NCBI GenBank assembly: GCA_049516395.1
Contig: JBEKTD010000004.1
Coordinates: 124,001 to 188,000, forward strand
Source of the DNA: Fen-1362 sp049516395
GTDB lineage: Bacteria > Planctomycetota > Phycisphaerae > Sedimentisphaerales > Anaerobacaceae
Direction: 5' to 3'
Length of the DNA: 64,000 nt
Shown: positions 26,458 to 35,196 of the stretch, piece by piece
Numbering within the stretch: position 1 is the stretch's first letter
How the letters are laid out: the number at the start of each line of letters is the position of its first letter
The notes under the pieces: model-generated
Database searches by the model: none
What the model was told of the DNA's origin: nothing
Seen by the model: only the letters and a program-made list of their open reading frames with translations
Translations under genes and position numbers: made by a program

Positions 26458-28329
26458 TTAGATCCTGAAGAACGGTTTTGGCTTTGGCTTTTTGACTTTG
26501 CCGCCGGTTTTACTCGTTACGGGCACGAGGTTTTCGGTTTCCAGCAGTTCCTGTTTGGCGATGTGCTTTTTGATTATATATTGCTCAATGACGCCGCCGA
26601 AGACACTGGCCATAATGTAAAGGTTCAGGCCCGATGGTGAATTGTATAGCATCAACGGGAACATTACGGGCATCATAAACATCATAATTTTCTGCTGTTG
26701 TGCCGTTTGCGGGTCGGCGGTGGCCTGGGTGGGCATAAGTTTTTGCTGGAGGTAAAACGCTACGCCCATCAGAATCGGCAGCAGGTTAAACGAGTCGAGC
26801 GTGCCTAACAGGGGCAGCATTACCGCCTTGAAACGGAACAGCGCATCGGGAGCCGAGAGGTCTGTAATCCAGAAGGGCAAAAACTGCGCGCCGCGAAGGT
26901 CGATACTGGCGTAAACAGCACCGTATAGCGCAATCCATATCGGCATCTGCACCATTGTCGGCAGCATACCCATAATCGCCGCGGAGTGAGAGACGCCATA
27001 TTTTTTCTGTACCTCGCCGATTCGGCGATTCATCTCCATCATATTTTTGCCGTATTGTTTTCTTATTTCTTTCACTTCAGGCAAGGCGTTGAATTTTGAG
27101 TATTTGCTCATCGACACCTGGCTTAGCCGGGTGAGCGGGTGAAGTATCAGCCGGACGAGCAGGACGAGTATGATAATTACGATGCCGTAATTGGGGATAA
27201 ACGTGTAAAGCCATTTCAAAAGCCAGAGGATTCCGAAGGCCAGCGGATGGATGATTGCAGCAGGGCAGCAGCAGGCCATAAAATCCATTGTCTGAACGAA
27301 GCCGAGGTTTTGATACATCGGTACTTTGTCGAACAGCGATTTATCCTTGGGGCCGAGGAATAACTTGAAGCTTAAGGTTTTGCTCTCTGCCGGGGCAAGC
27401 GTGATATTTGTGGTTTTAAGGTCAATGCCGATGGTTTCGTCGCCGCTGTTGAGCTGGTAATCGCCGTCGGGATTTGCAAACCAGCCGGACTTGTCGGTTA
27501 TCCAGTTGCAGAAATCCATATTGGCGTCGGGTGTCGGGACGACGATGGCCGTGAAGTATTTGCAGGTGATTGCCGCCCAGAGAAAACCCGCGTTGTGCTC
27601 GGCGAGCTGTCTGCTTTCGGGTGTTGTGGCCTTTTGAAGCTTGCCAATGGGCAGGTATGTGCTGATGATTTCGCCTTTGGTATCCCTGAAAGCAGCGATT
27701 GTCTTTCGAGAGTCGGTCCTCGGGTCGTCTCTTTTTATGCCGGCCGGCCCTGTCAGCTCGAACTGAATTTTATGTTCATCGGAAGATAGGTTCTCTGCGG
27801 TTAAATCGCAGTCGAGGTCGTAATTTTTTGGGGTGACGCGGTAAGTTTTTGTCAGTTTGACGGCGGGTTTGCCCGTGGTCTTGTCTTTTATGATTGCCTC
27901 AAAGCGGGCGATTTCTGTGCTGTTATCGGTTTCGACGTCGCCGGCTGTCCAGTCGAGCTTGTCTAAGCGTAACTGGAGTTGGTTATCCAGTATGAGCAAC
28001 CGGGTTGCCATTGAAAAGGCAGGTGTGCCGTCGATATTGACCGTCGGCGACAGTATCACGAGCGGCTGAGGATTTTTGTGGTCGAGGTCGTCAAATTCGC
28101 TGAGTTTGGCGTCGCTGATTGCTGCGCCGCGGGAGGTGAGGTCGATGAGGAATTTAAACCCGGTGTTCGGGTCAAGCGAGCCGAGGGTTATGGTTTTGGG
28201 ACTTCCGCCAACGGCGCTGAAGCTGGGTTGAGGCGCTGCTTGTAAAGAGGATGCTTCTTCGGCTGCCAGGATTACGCAGGGCGAACAAAAAACAATTAAC
28301 AACAGTGCCGGTATAGTTTTTAAATTCAT
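26458..28329 (-). CDS. yidC: Membrane protein insertase YidC
   Basis: 623 residues, the long form with a large periplasmic domain (~30-340) after an N-terminal signal anchor. The 60KD-IMP domain has MVQMPIWIALYGAVYASIDL and the conserved YNSPSGLNLYIMASVFGGVI. The C-terminus is basic (KVKKPKPKPFFRI). It inserts and folds inner-membrane proteins with or without Sec. Operon with mnmE. Confidence 0.95.
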   Translation of the reverse strand: MNLKTIPALLLIVFCSPCVILAAEEASSLQAAPQPSFSAVGGSPKTITLGSLDPNTGFKFLIDLTSRGAAISDAKLSEFDDLDHKNPQPLVILSPTVNIDGTPAFSMATRLLILDNQLQLRLDKLDWTAGDVETDNSTEIARFEAIIKDKTTGKPAVKLTKTYRVTPKNYDLDCDLTAENLSSDEHKIQFELTGPAGIKRDDPRTDSRKTIAAFRDTKGEIISTYLPIGKLQKATTPESRQLAEHNAGFLWAAITCKYFTAIVVPTPDANMDFCNWITDKSGWFANPDGDYQLNSGDETIGIDLKTTNITLAPAESKTLSFKLFLGPKDKSLFDKVPMYQNLGFVQTMDFMACCCPAAIIHPLAFGILWLLKWLYTFIPNYGIVIIILVLLVRLILHPLTRLSQVSMSKYSKFNALPEVKEIRKQYGKNMMEMNRRIGEVQKKYGVSHSAAIMGMLPTMVQMPIWIALYGAVYASIDLRGAQFLPFWITDLSAPDALFRFKAVMLPLLGTLDSFNLLPILMGVAFYLQQKLMPTQATADPQTAQQQKIMMFMMPVMFPLMLYNSPSGLNLYIMASVFGGVIEQYIIKKHIAKQELLETENLVPVTSKTGGKVKKPKPKPFFRI

Positions 28330-28358
28330 ATTTCTGTTTTCTGTCTTCCGTTACAGTT

Positions 28359-29135
28359 TTATCTTCCTTCTTCAAGCCGGTCTGCGTTGAAGGTATCGAG
28401 CTGCCCCAGCGCCCTGATTTTTTCGGCGGTGGTTTTATAATCGTATTCGAGGCGGACAAAATGCACTTCGTTTTCCTCGACGTAAACGTAGCTTGCACGG
28501 TTGTCGTGGTCGCGTGGCTGGCCCACCGAGCCGATGTTGATAATCGCCTTTTCGTCTTCGACAATCGGATATACGTTGCCTAATTCGTTGGGCAGGTAAA
28601 AATCCGGCTCATCGAGGAATACGCCCGGCAAATGCGTGTGGCCTACGAAACACAGGTGCTTGACCCGCTCGAAAAGCACGCGGACCTTCACTGGATTGGT
28701 ATAAACATCGTCGGGGAAGATATACTCATTGATGGGCCTGCGTGGCGATGCATGGATAAAATCTATTATCGCCGCAACGTCGCCGAGCTTTGCCTTGAAA
28801 GACCTTCTCATGGGCAGTTTGCCTAAAAATTCCCAGCGTTTGTCTTTCAACTGCTTTTCCGGTTCATCTTCGAGATTGAATCGGGTCCAGAAGCTGGCCT
28901 GTTCCGCGCCATAGTTGAAATTTGTCGGCTCATAAAGTGTGGCGTAATCGTGGTTGCCTAAGACGCACCATTTGGTCTTGCTGAGGACCAAATCCAGGCA
29001 TTCTCGCGGGTTTGCGCCGTAGCCAATAACGTCGCCGAGGCAGTAAATGGTTTTTATGCCGCGGTTTTCAATGTCCGCCAGGACGGTCGTCAGCGCCTCG
29101 ATATTCGAATGTATATCACTTATAATTGCAAACAT
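28359..29135 (-). CDS. Calcineurin-like metallophosphoesterase
   Basis: 258 residues. The di-metal motif set is complete: SDIHSN (residues 5-10), GDVIGYG, GNHD (GNHDYA), and GHTH (VGHTHLP) with a following NIGSVGQPRD. This is the short bacterial YfcE/diadenosine-tetraphosphatase-like group; substrate unknown. It sits 29 bases upstream of yidC on the same strand and may be cotranscribed. Confidence 0.88.
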   Translation of the reverse strand: MFAIISDIHSNIEALTTVLADIENRGIKTIYCLGDVIGYGANPRECLDLVLSKTKWCVLGNHDYATLYEPTNFNYGAEQASFWTRFNLEDEPEKQLKDKRWEFLGKLPMRRSFKAKLGDVAAIIDFIHASPRRPINEYIFPDDVYTNPVKVRVLFERVKHLCFVGHTHLPGVFLDEPDFYLPNELGNVYPIVEDEKAIINIGSVGQPRDHDNRASYVYVEENEVHFVRLEYDYKTTAEKIRALGQLDTFNADRLEEGR

Positions 29136-29349
29136 ATCTCACTCACGGATTGTCGTTATACCATAAAATACGTAACGCGAATGTAACTTAATAGCAGAAA
29201 AACCGCAAAAAGGCCAGTGTATTTGTTGGTTTTTCGTGATTGTTTGCGGTCGGCCTCAAAATGCCGGGCCGGGTTCTATTTGGTTGCTTTGGGTAACGGG
29301 GGTGATATAATACCCCAAAATAATATGTTACTTCGATAAGGGGATTAAC

Positions 29350-30093
29350 TTGGCTGATACGAATTTGCTCGAAGCAAGCGGATTGGTGAAAAAGTATTCG
29401 GGAAGGGCGGTCGTCAACGGCGTCTCAATCTCAATCGCCCACCGCAGTATCGTTGGCCTGCTTGGCCGAAACGGCGCGGGCAAAACCACCAGCTTCCGGA
29501 TGATTATGGGGATGATAATCCCGACGGCTGGTCTGGTTGTCTTTGAAAGCAATGACATCACAAAACTGCCGATGTTCAAAAGGGCGCGTCTTGGCATCGG
29601 ATATCTTTCGCAGGAGCCCAGTATCTTTCAGCGGCTCAGTGTCCGCGATAATCTTTACGCCATTCTTGAAACAATGGCCATTACCAAAGACCGCAGATAT
29701 AGCCGTGCCGATGAGCTGATTGAACGGTTTGGCCTGACCGAAGTGGCCGATAGCGAAGGACGGTTTCTGTCGGGCGGCGAACGCAGAAAACTTGAAATCG
29801 CACGCGCTATGGTTACTGACCCGTCGCTTATTCTTCTCGATGAACCTTTCAGCGGCGTTGACCCAATTACCGTTCAGGATCTGCAAAATGATATTCGCCA
29901 GCTTGTCGCCTCCGGCGTCAGCATTCTTATTACCGACCACAACGTCGAAAGAACGCTCGAGGTTGTCGATAAGGCGTATATCATCGACCACGGCAAGGTT
30001 CTCGCGGAAGGTACACCGGCTCAGGTTATCCAGAATGAAATCGTCAGGAAAGCGTATTTAGGTAATAGTTTCAAAGGCGATGAGTTTAATTAG
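29350..30093 (+). CDS. lptB: LPS export ABC transporter ATP-binding protein LptB
   Basis: 247 residues. Walker A GRNGAGKTTSFRMIMG, Q-loop LSQEPSIFQRLSVRDN, signature LSGGERRKLEIARA, Walker B LILLDEPFSGVDP, H-loop TDHNV. Strong LptB features imply transport of lipopolysaccharide to the outer membrane. The start is TTG at 29350 with AAGGGG just upstream. First gene of lptB-def-fmt-rsmB. Confidence 0.92.
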   Translation: MADTNLLEASGLVKKYSGRAVVNGVSISIAHRSIVGLLGRNGAGKTTSFRMIMGMIIPTAGLVVFESNDITKLPMFKRARLGIGYLSQEPSIFQRLSVRDNLYAILETMAITKDRRYSRADELIERFGLTEVADSEGRFLSGGERRKLEIARAMVTDPSLILLDEPFSGVDPITVQDLQNDIRQLVASGVSILITDHNVERTLEVVDKAYIIDHGKVLAEGTPAQVIQNEIVRKAYLGNSFKGDEFN

Positions 30094-30102
30094 AGAGCCA
30101 GG

Positions 30103-30630
30103 ATGACGATTGATGTTGAAAAATGTCATATAACGCATTACCCCGCCGAAGTGCTGGTGAAACCCGCGCTGCCGGTCGATAAAATCGACGATACTATTCG
30201 TCGGCTGGTTGATAAGATGACGGACCTTATGGTTGAGCTTAAAGGTGTCGGTTTTGCCGCCCCGCAGGCGGGTGTGCCGTTACGCCTGTTTATAATTTCT
30301 CTCGACGGCAGCAGGAATAACGTCCGTGTTTATGTAAATCCGACGGTTAAGGGCGAAGGTCCGATTGTTGAAAATGAAGAGGGCTGTCTTTCCGTCCCCG
30401 GCGTATATACCAAAATCAAGCGATACAGCATTGCGGCCGTTACCGCGACCGACCTCGATGGCAAAACTTTTACCGATAAGGGCGACGGACTTTATGCCCG
30501 CGCGTTGCAGCATGAGTTTGACCACATCGAAGGTGTTACAATTGTCAATCGTATGCCGACGATAGCCCGCATTACTTACCGAAAGCAGTTGAAAAAACTC
30601 GAAGAGGCGAACAACGACGCCGGCTCCTGA
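30103..30630 (+). CDS. def: Peptide deformylase
   Basis: 175 residues. All three motifs are present: GVGFAAPQAGV, EGCLSVPG (zinc Cys), and QHEFDHIEG (zinc His pair, catalytic Glu). It removes the formyl group from nascent proteins. It starts nine bases after lptB and is followed by fmt, its functional partner. Confidence 0.95.
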   Translation: MTIDVEKCHITHYPAEVLVKPALPVDKIDDTIRRLVDKMTDLMVELKGVGFAAPQAGVPLRLFIISLDGSRNNVRVYVNPTVKGEGPIVENEEGCLSVPGVYTKIKRYSIAAVTATDLDGKTFTDKGDGLYARALQHEFDHIEGVTIVNRMPTIARITYRKQLKKLEEANNDAGS

Positions 30631-30653
30631 AAAACAGGAATCCCCAAAGACCA

Positions 30654-31631
30654 ATGAATATCGTTTATTTAGGAAGCGGCCAATTCGGTTTACCTTGTCT
30701 CGACGCGATACTTGGCTCGCGGCACAAAATCACACTCGTTATCACCCAGCCGGCACAGCCCGCGGGCAGGGGACGTAAAGAGAAACCGACGCCTGTCGCC
30801 GAATGGGCAGCCGAAAATAATATAGCCGTCATTGAAGCCCCTGATGTGAATTCACCCGGGATTATCGATAAAATAAAATCCTGCAAACCCGACCTGTTGG
30901 TTGTCATCGCGTTTGGCCAGAAAATCAGCAAAGATGTTACCGATATCGCCCCCAAAGGAGCGATAAATGTTCACGCGTCGCTTCTACCAAAATACCGCGG
31001 CGCTGCCCCGATAAACTGGGCGATAATCAACGGCGACTCAGAAACAGGCATCAGTATTATCACGGTTGCGGAAAGAATGGACGCGGGTGATATACTCGCG
31101 CAATGCAGGACCGATATCGACGGAGAGGAATCAGCGGACGAGCTTCACGACCGCCTGGCGATACTGGCTGCGCCGTTGCTCATTACGACCATCGACCAGA
31201 TTGCTGCGGGTACAGCCAGATACGTAAAACAGGACGACTTGACAGCCACCCGTGCCCCGAAGCTGAAAAAAGCCGACGGCTTTCTCGATTTTACCGAGCC
31301 GGCGGAATCACTGCACCGCAAAATGCTTGGCTTGTGGCCCTGGCCCGGTGTGTCTGCTCTTTATAAATCGCAAAAATCGAGCTGGGCGGAACGAGTTATC
31401 TTCGCAAAGGCCGATATCCTGCGGATGGATAATCCCGCGAATCTATCTCCCGGCACAATCGATGAAAACCTCAACGTCGTCTGCGGCAAAGGCCGTTTGC
31501 AGATTATGCAGTTGAAGCCTGAAAATTCTCGCCTGATGAGTTTCGCTGATTTCGTCAACGGCAGACGTGTTTCGCCGGGCGACCGGTTCGTCAAAATCGC
31601 GGATTCGACAAGCTCACCGCAAGAAGATTGA
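30654..31631 (+). CDS. fmt: Methionyl-tRNA formyltransferase
   Basis: 325 residues. The folate-binding region has FGQKISKDV, then INVHASLLPKYRGAAPINWA with the conserved N-H pair, and GDILAQ after the Asp of the active site. It formylates Met-tRNA for initiation. Standard def-fmt-rsmB order. No strong ribosome site before the ATG, so coupling to def is likely. Confidence 0.95.
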   Translation: MNIVYLGSGQFGLPCLDAILGSRHKITLVITQPAQPAGRGRKEKPTPVAEWAAENNIAVIEAPDVNSPGIIDKIKSCKPDLLVVIAFGQKISKDVTDIAPKGAINVHASLLPKYRGAAPINWAIINGDSETGISIITVAERMDAGDILAQCRTDIDGEESADELHDRLAILAAPLLITTIDQIAAGTARYVKQDDLTATRAPKLKKADGFLDFTEPAESLHRKMLGLWPWPGVSALYKSQKSSWAERVIFAKADILRMDNPANLSPGTIDENLNVVCGKGRLQIMQLKPENSRLMSFADFVNGRRVSPGDRFVKIADSTSSPQED

Positions 31632-31632
31632 T

Positions 31633-33006
31633 ATGCCTGAGCCGAAACCTATAACCGCTCGCGGCGTTGCAGCCGAAGTGCTCACCGAAACCCGCAAAGA
31701 CAAACAATTTGCAGGCGACGCATTAGACCAGTATCCCAAACTTGCTAACAGGCAAAAGGCGACCGACCTCGTCTTCGGCGTGATAAAGAACCGGCCGGTC
31801 ATCGACCTTGTTATCGAAAAAGTATCAGGGCTTCAAATCGTGCATATACCCGGTAAAATCCTGAATATCATCAGGGTAGGAGTATATGAGCTTATTTTTT
31901 GCCCGCAGGCAAAAGAATATGTGGTAATTTGCGAGGCGGTCGAATACGCAAAGCGCATCGCCAATACCAAAGGAAGCGGGTTCGTCAACGCGATACTTCG
32001 CCAGGCGCAAAAACACATAATCAATCGTCAAAACCCCGCCGGGCAATCCTCGCTTCGCAAGCTCATCCCGCAAACGCCGAATACGGCCTGCGAATTCGAT
32101 ATAGAGATGCTTCCAGACCCAGACGAATTGCCTTGTGAGTATCTTGCCTGTGCGTTTTCGCTGCCCGGCTGGCTTGTTCAAAGCTGGTTCGATGGATATG
32201 GCCGGGAACAAACAGAAAAGATTTGCTTTGCGAGCAATCGCAGACCGAGCGTTTATCTGAGACCTAATTTACTCAAGACCACGGCAAAAGAACTTGCGGA
32301 AAAACTCAAAGCCGCTGAAATTGAGTGCGAGATTGAGCCCGAATCGCAAATGATAAAACTGACAAGTCCCAAGGCAATAACTGCATTACCCGGCTTCAAT
32401 GATGGGTTATTCACTGTTCAGGATTTGGCCTCGTCGCAGGCGGTGCGGGTTTTGAAGCCCCAGCCGGACTGGCCAATTCTCGACCTTTGCGCCGCGCCGG
32501 GCACAAAGACAACACAATTAGCCGAGGCGACAGGCGGACGCGCTAAAATAGTCGCGACTGATATCGACGCCAGTCGGCTGAAAATGGTCGGCGAAAATAT
32601 TACCCGCCTTGGTTTGGCAGGATGTGTCTCGACAATCGAATATAATGATGTTGAAAAGCAGGGCGGTTTTAATTGCGTGCTGGTCGATGCGCCCTGCTCA
32701 AATACCGGCGTCCTGGCGCGCAGGCCGGAAGTCCGCCATAGAATTACCAAAAACGACGTTAAAAAACTTGCTGAAACGCAGATGTCGTTGCTCTCGAAGG
32801 CCGCTGGTATGTTGAAACCCAAAGGCGTTATCTGTTACAGCACATGCAGCATTCAGCCCGAAGAAGACGGGCTGCTTGTTCGTACATTTATTAAGGAAAA
32901 CCCCCGGTTTAAAGTTGAATCCGAAAAGCTGATTTTGCCCTCGGCGGAGTCCTTCGACCGCGACGGCGGCTATTCGGCGGTCATAATCGGCGAATCGATG
33001 ACCTGA
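31633..33006 (+). CDS. rsmB: 16S rRNA (cytosine-967-C5)-methyltransferase
   Basis: 457 residues from the ATG at 31633, two bases after fmt; a longer ORF runs into fmt. An N-terminal NusB-like domain (RGVAAEVLTE onward) precedes the Rossmann methyltransferase: LDLCAAPGTKTTQLAEATGG, then VDAPCSNTGVLARRPEVR and the catalytic Cys motif CYSTCSIQPEE. It makes m5C967 in 16S rRNA. Confidence 0.94.
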   Translation: MPEPKPITARGVAAEVLTETRKDKQFAGDALDQYPKLANRQKATDLVFGVIKNRPVIDLVIEKVSGLQIVHIPGKILNIIRVGVYELIFCPQAKEYVVICEAVEYAKRIANTKGSGFVNAILRQAQKHIINRQNPAGQSSLRKLIPQTPNTACEFDIEMLPDPDELPCEYLACAFSLPGWLVQSWFDGYGREQTEKICFASNRRPSVYLRPNLLKTTAKELAEKLKAAEIECEIEPESQMIKLTSPKAITALPGFNDGLFTVQDLASSQAVRVLKPQPDWPILDLCAAPGTKTTQLAEATGGRAKIVATDIDASRLKMVGENITRLGLAGCVSTIEYNDVEKQGGFNCVLVDAPCSNTGVLARRPEVRHRITKNDVKKLAETQMSLLSKAAGMLKPKGVICYSTCSIQPEEDGLLVRTFIKENPRFKVESEKLILPSAESFDRDGGYSAVIIGESMT

Positions 33007-33062
33007 TTTTTTGCTGGTTTGTTCTTGACGGGGTTCAGGTAAATTGTTAAGTGATTGAGAGT

Positions 33063-33087
33063 AGCCGGCGGAGTTACCGGCTGTTTT
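33063..33087 (+). terminator. Terminator-like hairpin after rsmB
   Basis: AGCCGG / CCGGCT arms around an eight-base loop, followed by gtttta. It lies 57 bases after the rsmB stop and 23 bases before the next start, so it could also act in the leader of the TPR lipoprotein. Confidence 0.45.
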
Positions 33088-33109
33088 ATGAAATTGAAAG
33101 GAGGCCATT

Positions 33110-33667
33110 ATGGCAAGGTTAGCAGTTATCGTATTGGTTATAACGTTATCGTTCGTTCTCGTGGGGTGCAACGGTAAGGATGCGGGCAAATCACAGGCGG
33201 TGACTACCGCTGCTCCCGTGGTTGTTCCCGTTTCGGATGCCAACTCTCTGTATGCCGAGGCCCTTCGTCTCGAAGAGCAGGCAGGCCCCTTAAAGGTCGT
33301 CAAGGACGAGACCTTGTTGAAAAAGGCGCTCGATAAGTATAACCAGTTGATTAGCAAATATCCCAAAAGCGACAAAATAGCCGAAGCTGCCTTCAGAATG
33401 GCCGGCATTTATGAGTATCTTAAGGACTACACTAACGCCGTTCAGTATTATCAGAGAACCTACCAGTGGGATTCGCAAACGCCCACCCCGGCAAGGTTCA
33501 AGGCGGCGTATCTTCTCGATACCCAGTTGGCCAGAAGGGCTGAGGCGCTGCAGATTTATCAGGAGGCCCTGTCGAAGATAACTAAATCGGATGAGCACAG
33601 GCAGTGGGTTGCCTATGCCGAAGAACGGGTCAAGGAATTAACCGGGGAAGTCAAACCACAGCCGTAA
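33110..33667 (+). CDS. TPR lipoprotein
   Basis: 185 residues. The signal peptide ends in a good lipobox LVGC (Cys20). A Thr/Ala/Val linker follows, then two to three TPR-like helical pairs (KYNQLISKYPKSDKIAEAAF and AVQYYQRTYQWDS), as in BamD or YbgF-type outer-membrane assembly factors. A strong ribosome site (AAAGGAGG) is present. A terminator follows, so it is a single-gene unit. Confidence 0.75.
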   Translation: MARLAVIVLVITLSFVLVGCNGKDAGKSQAVTTAAPVVVPVSDANSLYAEALRLEEQAGPLKVVKDETLLKKALDKYNQLISKYPKSDKIAEAAFRMAGIYEYLKDYTNAVQYYQRTYQWDSQTPTPARFKAAYLLDTQLARRAEALQIYQEALSKITKSDEHRQWVAYAEERVKELTGEVKPQP

Positions 33668-33709
33668 CCTCGGCTTGAATTCGTTCGAATGAATACTTCG
33701 CGTAATTAT

Positions 33710-33742
33710 GGGCCTGACCGACAGTCAGGCCCATTTGCTTTT
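33710..33742 (+). terminator. Rho-independent terminator after TPR lipoprotein
   Basis: GGGCCTGAC / GTCAGGCCC, nine perfect pairs with a five-base loop, followed by atttgctttt. It ends just before the tilS start. Confidence 0.75.
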
Positions 33743-33750
33743 GACGGTCG

Positions 33751-35154
33751 ATGCTGAAAAAACTTGAACAAAAAACAGCGGACTTTATCGCAGCCGAACA
33801 GCTTGCCCAGGCGGGCGGAAAAGTTCTGCTCGCGATTTCAGGCGGCGCAGATTCCACTGCTTTGTTACACGTCCTCGCTGCGCTTCGGCTCGATATCTGC
33901 TGTGCACATATCAACCATCAGTTGAGAGGCGACGAAGCGCAAAGAGACGAGGATTTTGTTATTGAGCAGTGCCAAAAGCTCAAAGTCCCTGTCACCACTA
34001 AGAAAATTGACGTGCGATATTACGCTAAAAAATCGAAACTCTCAATCGAGACGGCCGCGAGAAATCTGCGAATCGAAAATCTTGTCGATATTGCCAAATC
34101 GCAAAATTGTTCCTGTATCGCCACCGCTCATCATAAAAACGATAACGCCGAGACCATTATCGACCGCCTGATTCGCGGAACGGGCCTTCGAGGCCTGTGT
34201 GGCATCTGGCCCGCGAAAAAATTTACAGACGGAATCGTATTTATAAGGCCTTTGCTTTGTGCCACTCGCGATGAGATTATTCAATACCTCAACAGCCGTA
34301 ATTTGAATTGGTGCACCGACAGGACTAATGCTGATTTCGCGTACAGGCGTAATTTCATCCGTCATCGCCTGCTCCCCGCTTTGCAGAAAAACTCTGCGGG
34401 CGATATTGTCGAAAACCTCGCTGCCCTGTCTAAAGCGTCTCGCGGATTTTATCTTATGATTTGCCGAACAACCGACACGATTTGGCCTGATGTAGCAACT
34501 GTTAACGAAAACACTATTGCAGTGGATTACGACAAAATTGCCAGTCAGTCGGCTGAAATCAAAATCGAGATTATCCGCAGGGTGTTAACGCGTCTTGGCG
34601 CAGGTGAGCAGGATGTTACCGAACGCCATTTCACAAACATATTGCGATTGCCGGATGATGGACGGTTGCAGCTTCCAAATCGTGTCGCGGTGCACAGGCA
34701 GGGTGGTAAAATTGTTTTTGAGAAACATCTTGAAACTAAACCAGCCCAGTCAATTGCGGCAAAACCTGTTGTATTAAAAGTGCCCGGAGTAACGCAATTC
34801 GGCCCCTATACAATCAACGCTGATATTATCGAAATCGAACCCAAAGACCTGGCCGGCTTCAAAAAGACCAAAACTAAGTTTGTCGAATGGTTCGATTTTG
34901 AAAGATTGAAACTGCCGCTGGAAGCTCACCCAAGAAAACGCGGCGACAAATTCTGGCCCTTAGGTTTAGCGGGCGAAAAGAGAGTTGGCAAATTTTTGAC
35001 CGCCGCGAAGGTGTCTCAATCATTGAGAAGGCAATTACTTGTTATCACTGATGCTGAAAAAATAATCTGGCTTTGCCCAGTCAGGATTAGCGAACAGGCA
35101 AAAGTAACTGGCGGAACTAAAAAGGTTTTGCAATTGCGGATAACCCAAAAATAA
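33751..35154 (+). CDS. tilS: tRNA-Ile lysidine synthetase
   Basis: 467 residues. The PP-loop is LLAISGGADSTALLHVLAAL; HINHQLRGDEAQRDE and ATAHHKNDNAETIIDRLIRG are the further ATPase motifs; the tRNA-binding C-terminal domain has PRKRGDKFWPLGLAGEKRVG. It converts the wobble C of tRNA-Ile(CAU) to lysidine. The ribosome site is weak. Confidence 0.94.
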   Translation: MLKKLEQKTADFIAAEQLAQAGGKVLLAISGGADSTALLHVLAALRLDICCAHINHQLRGDEAQRDEDFVIEQCQKLKVPVTTKKIDVRYYAKKSKLSIETAARNLRIENLVDIAKSQNCSCIATAHHKNDNAETIIDRLIRGTGLRGLCGIWPAKKFTDGIVFIRPLLCATRDEIIQYLNSRNLNWCTDRTNADFAYRRNFIRHRLLPALQKNSAGDIVENLAALSKASRGFYLMICRTTDTIWPDVATVNENTIAVDYDKIASQSAEIKIEIIRRVLTRLGAGEQDVTERHFTNILRLPDDGRLQLPNRVAVHRQGGKIVFEKHLETKPAQSIAAKPVVLKVPGVTQFGPYTINADIIEIEPKDLAGFKKTKTKFVEWFDFERLKLPLEAHPRKRGDKFWPLGLAGEKRVGKFLTAAKVSQSLRRQLLVITDAEKIIWLCPVRISEQAKVTGGTKKVLQLRITQK

Positions 35155-35188
35155 AGTGCTGCGGACTAACTGTCCGCAGCACTTTATT
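35150..35188. terminator. Bidirectional terminator
   Basis: A perfect 17-bp inverted repeat (35150-35166 and 35172-35188, loop taact) with A and T ends on both sides lies between the convergent tilS and dockerin-protein genes, serving both strands. Its left arm begins within the last codons of tilS. Confidence 0.85.
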
Positions 35189-35196
35189 AATTCGAT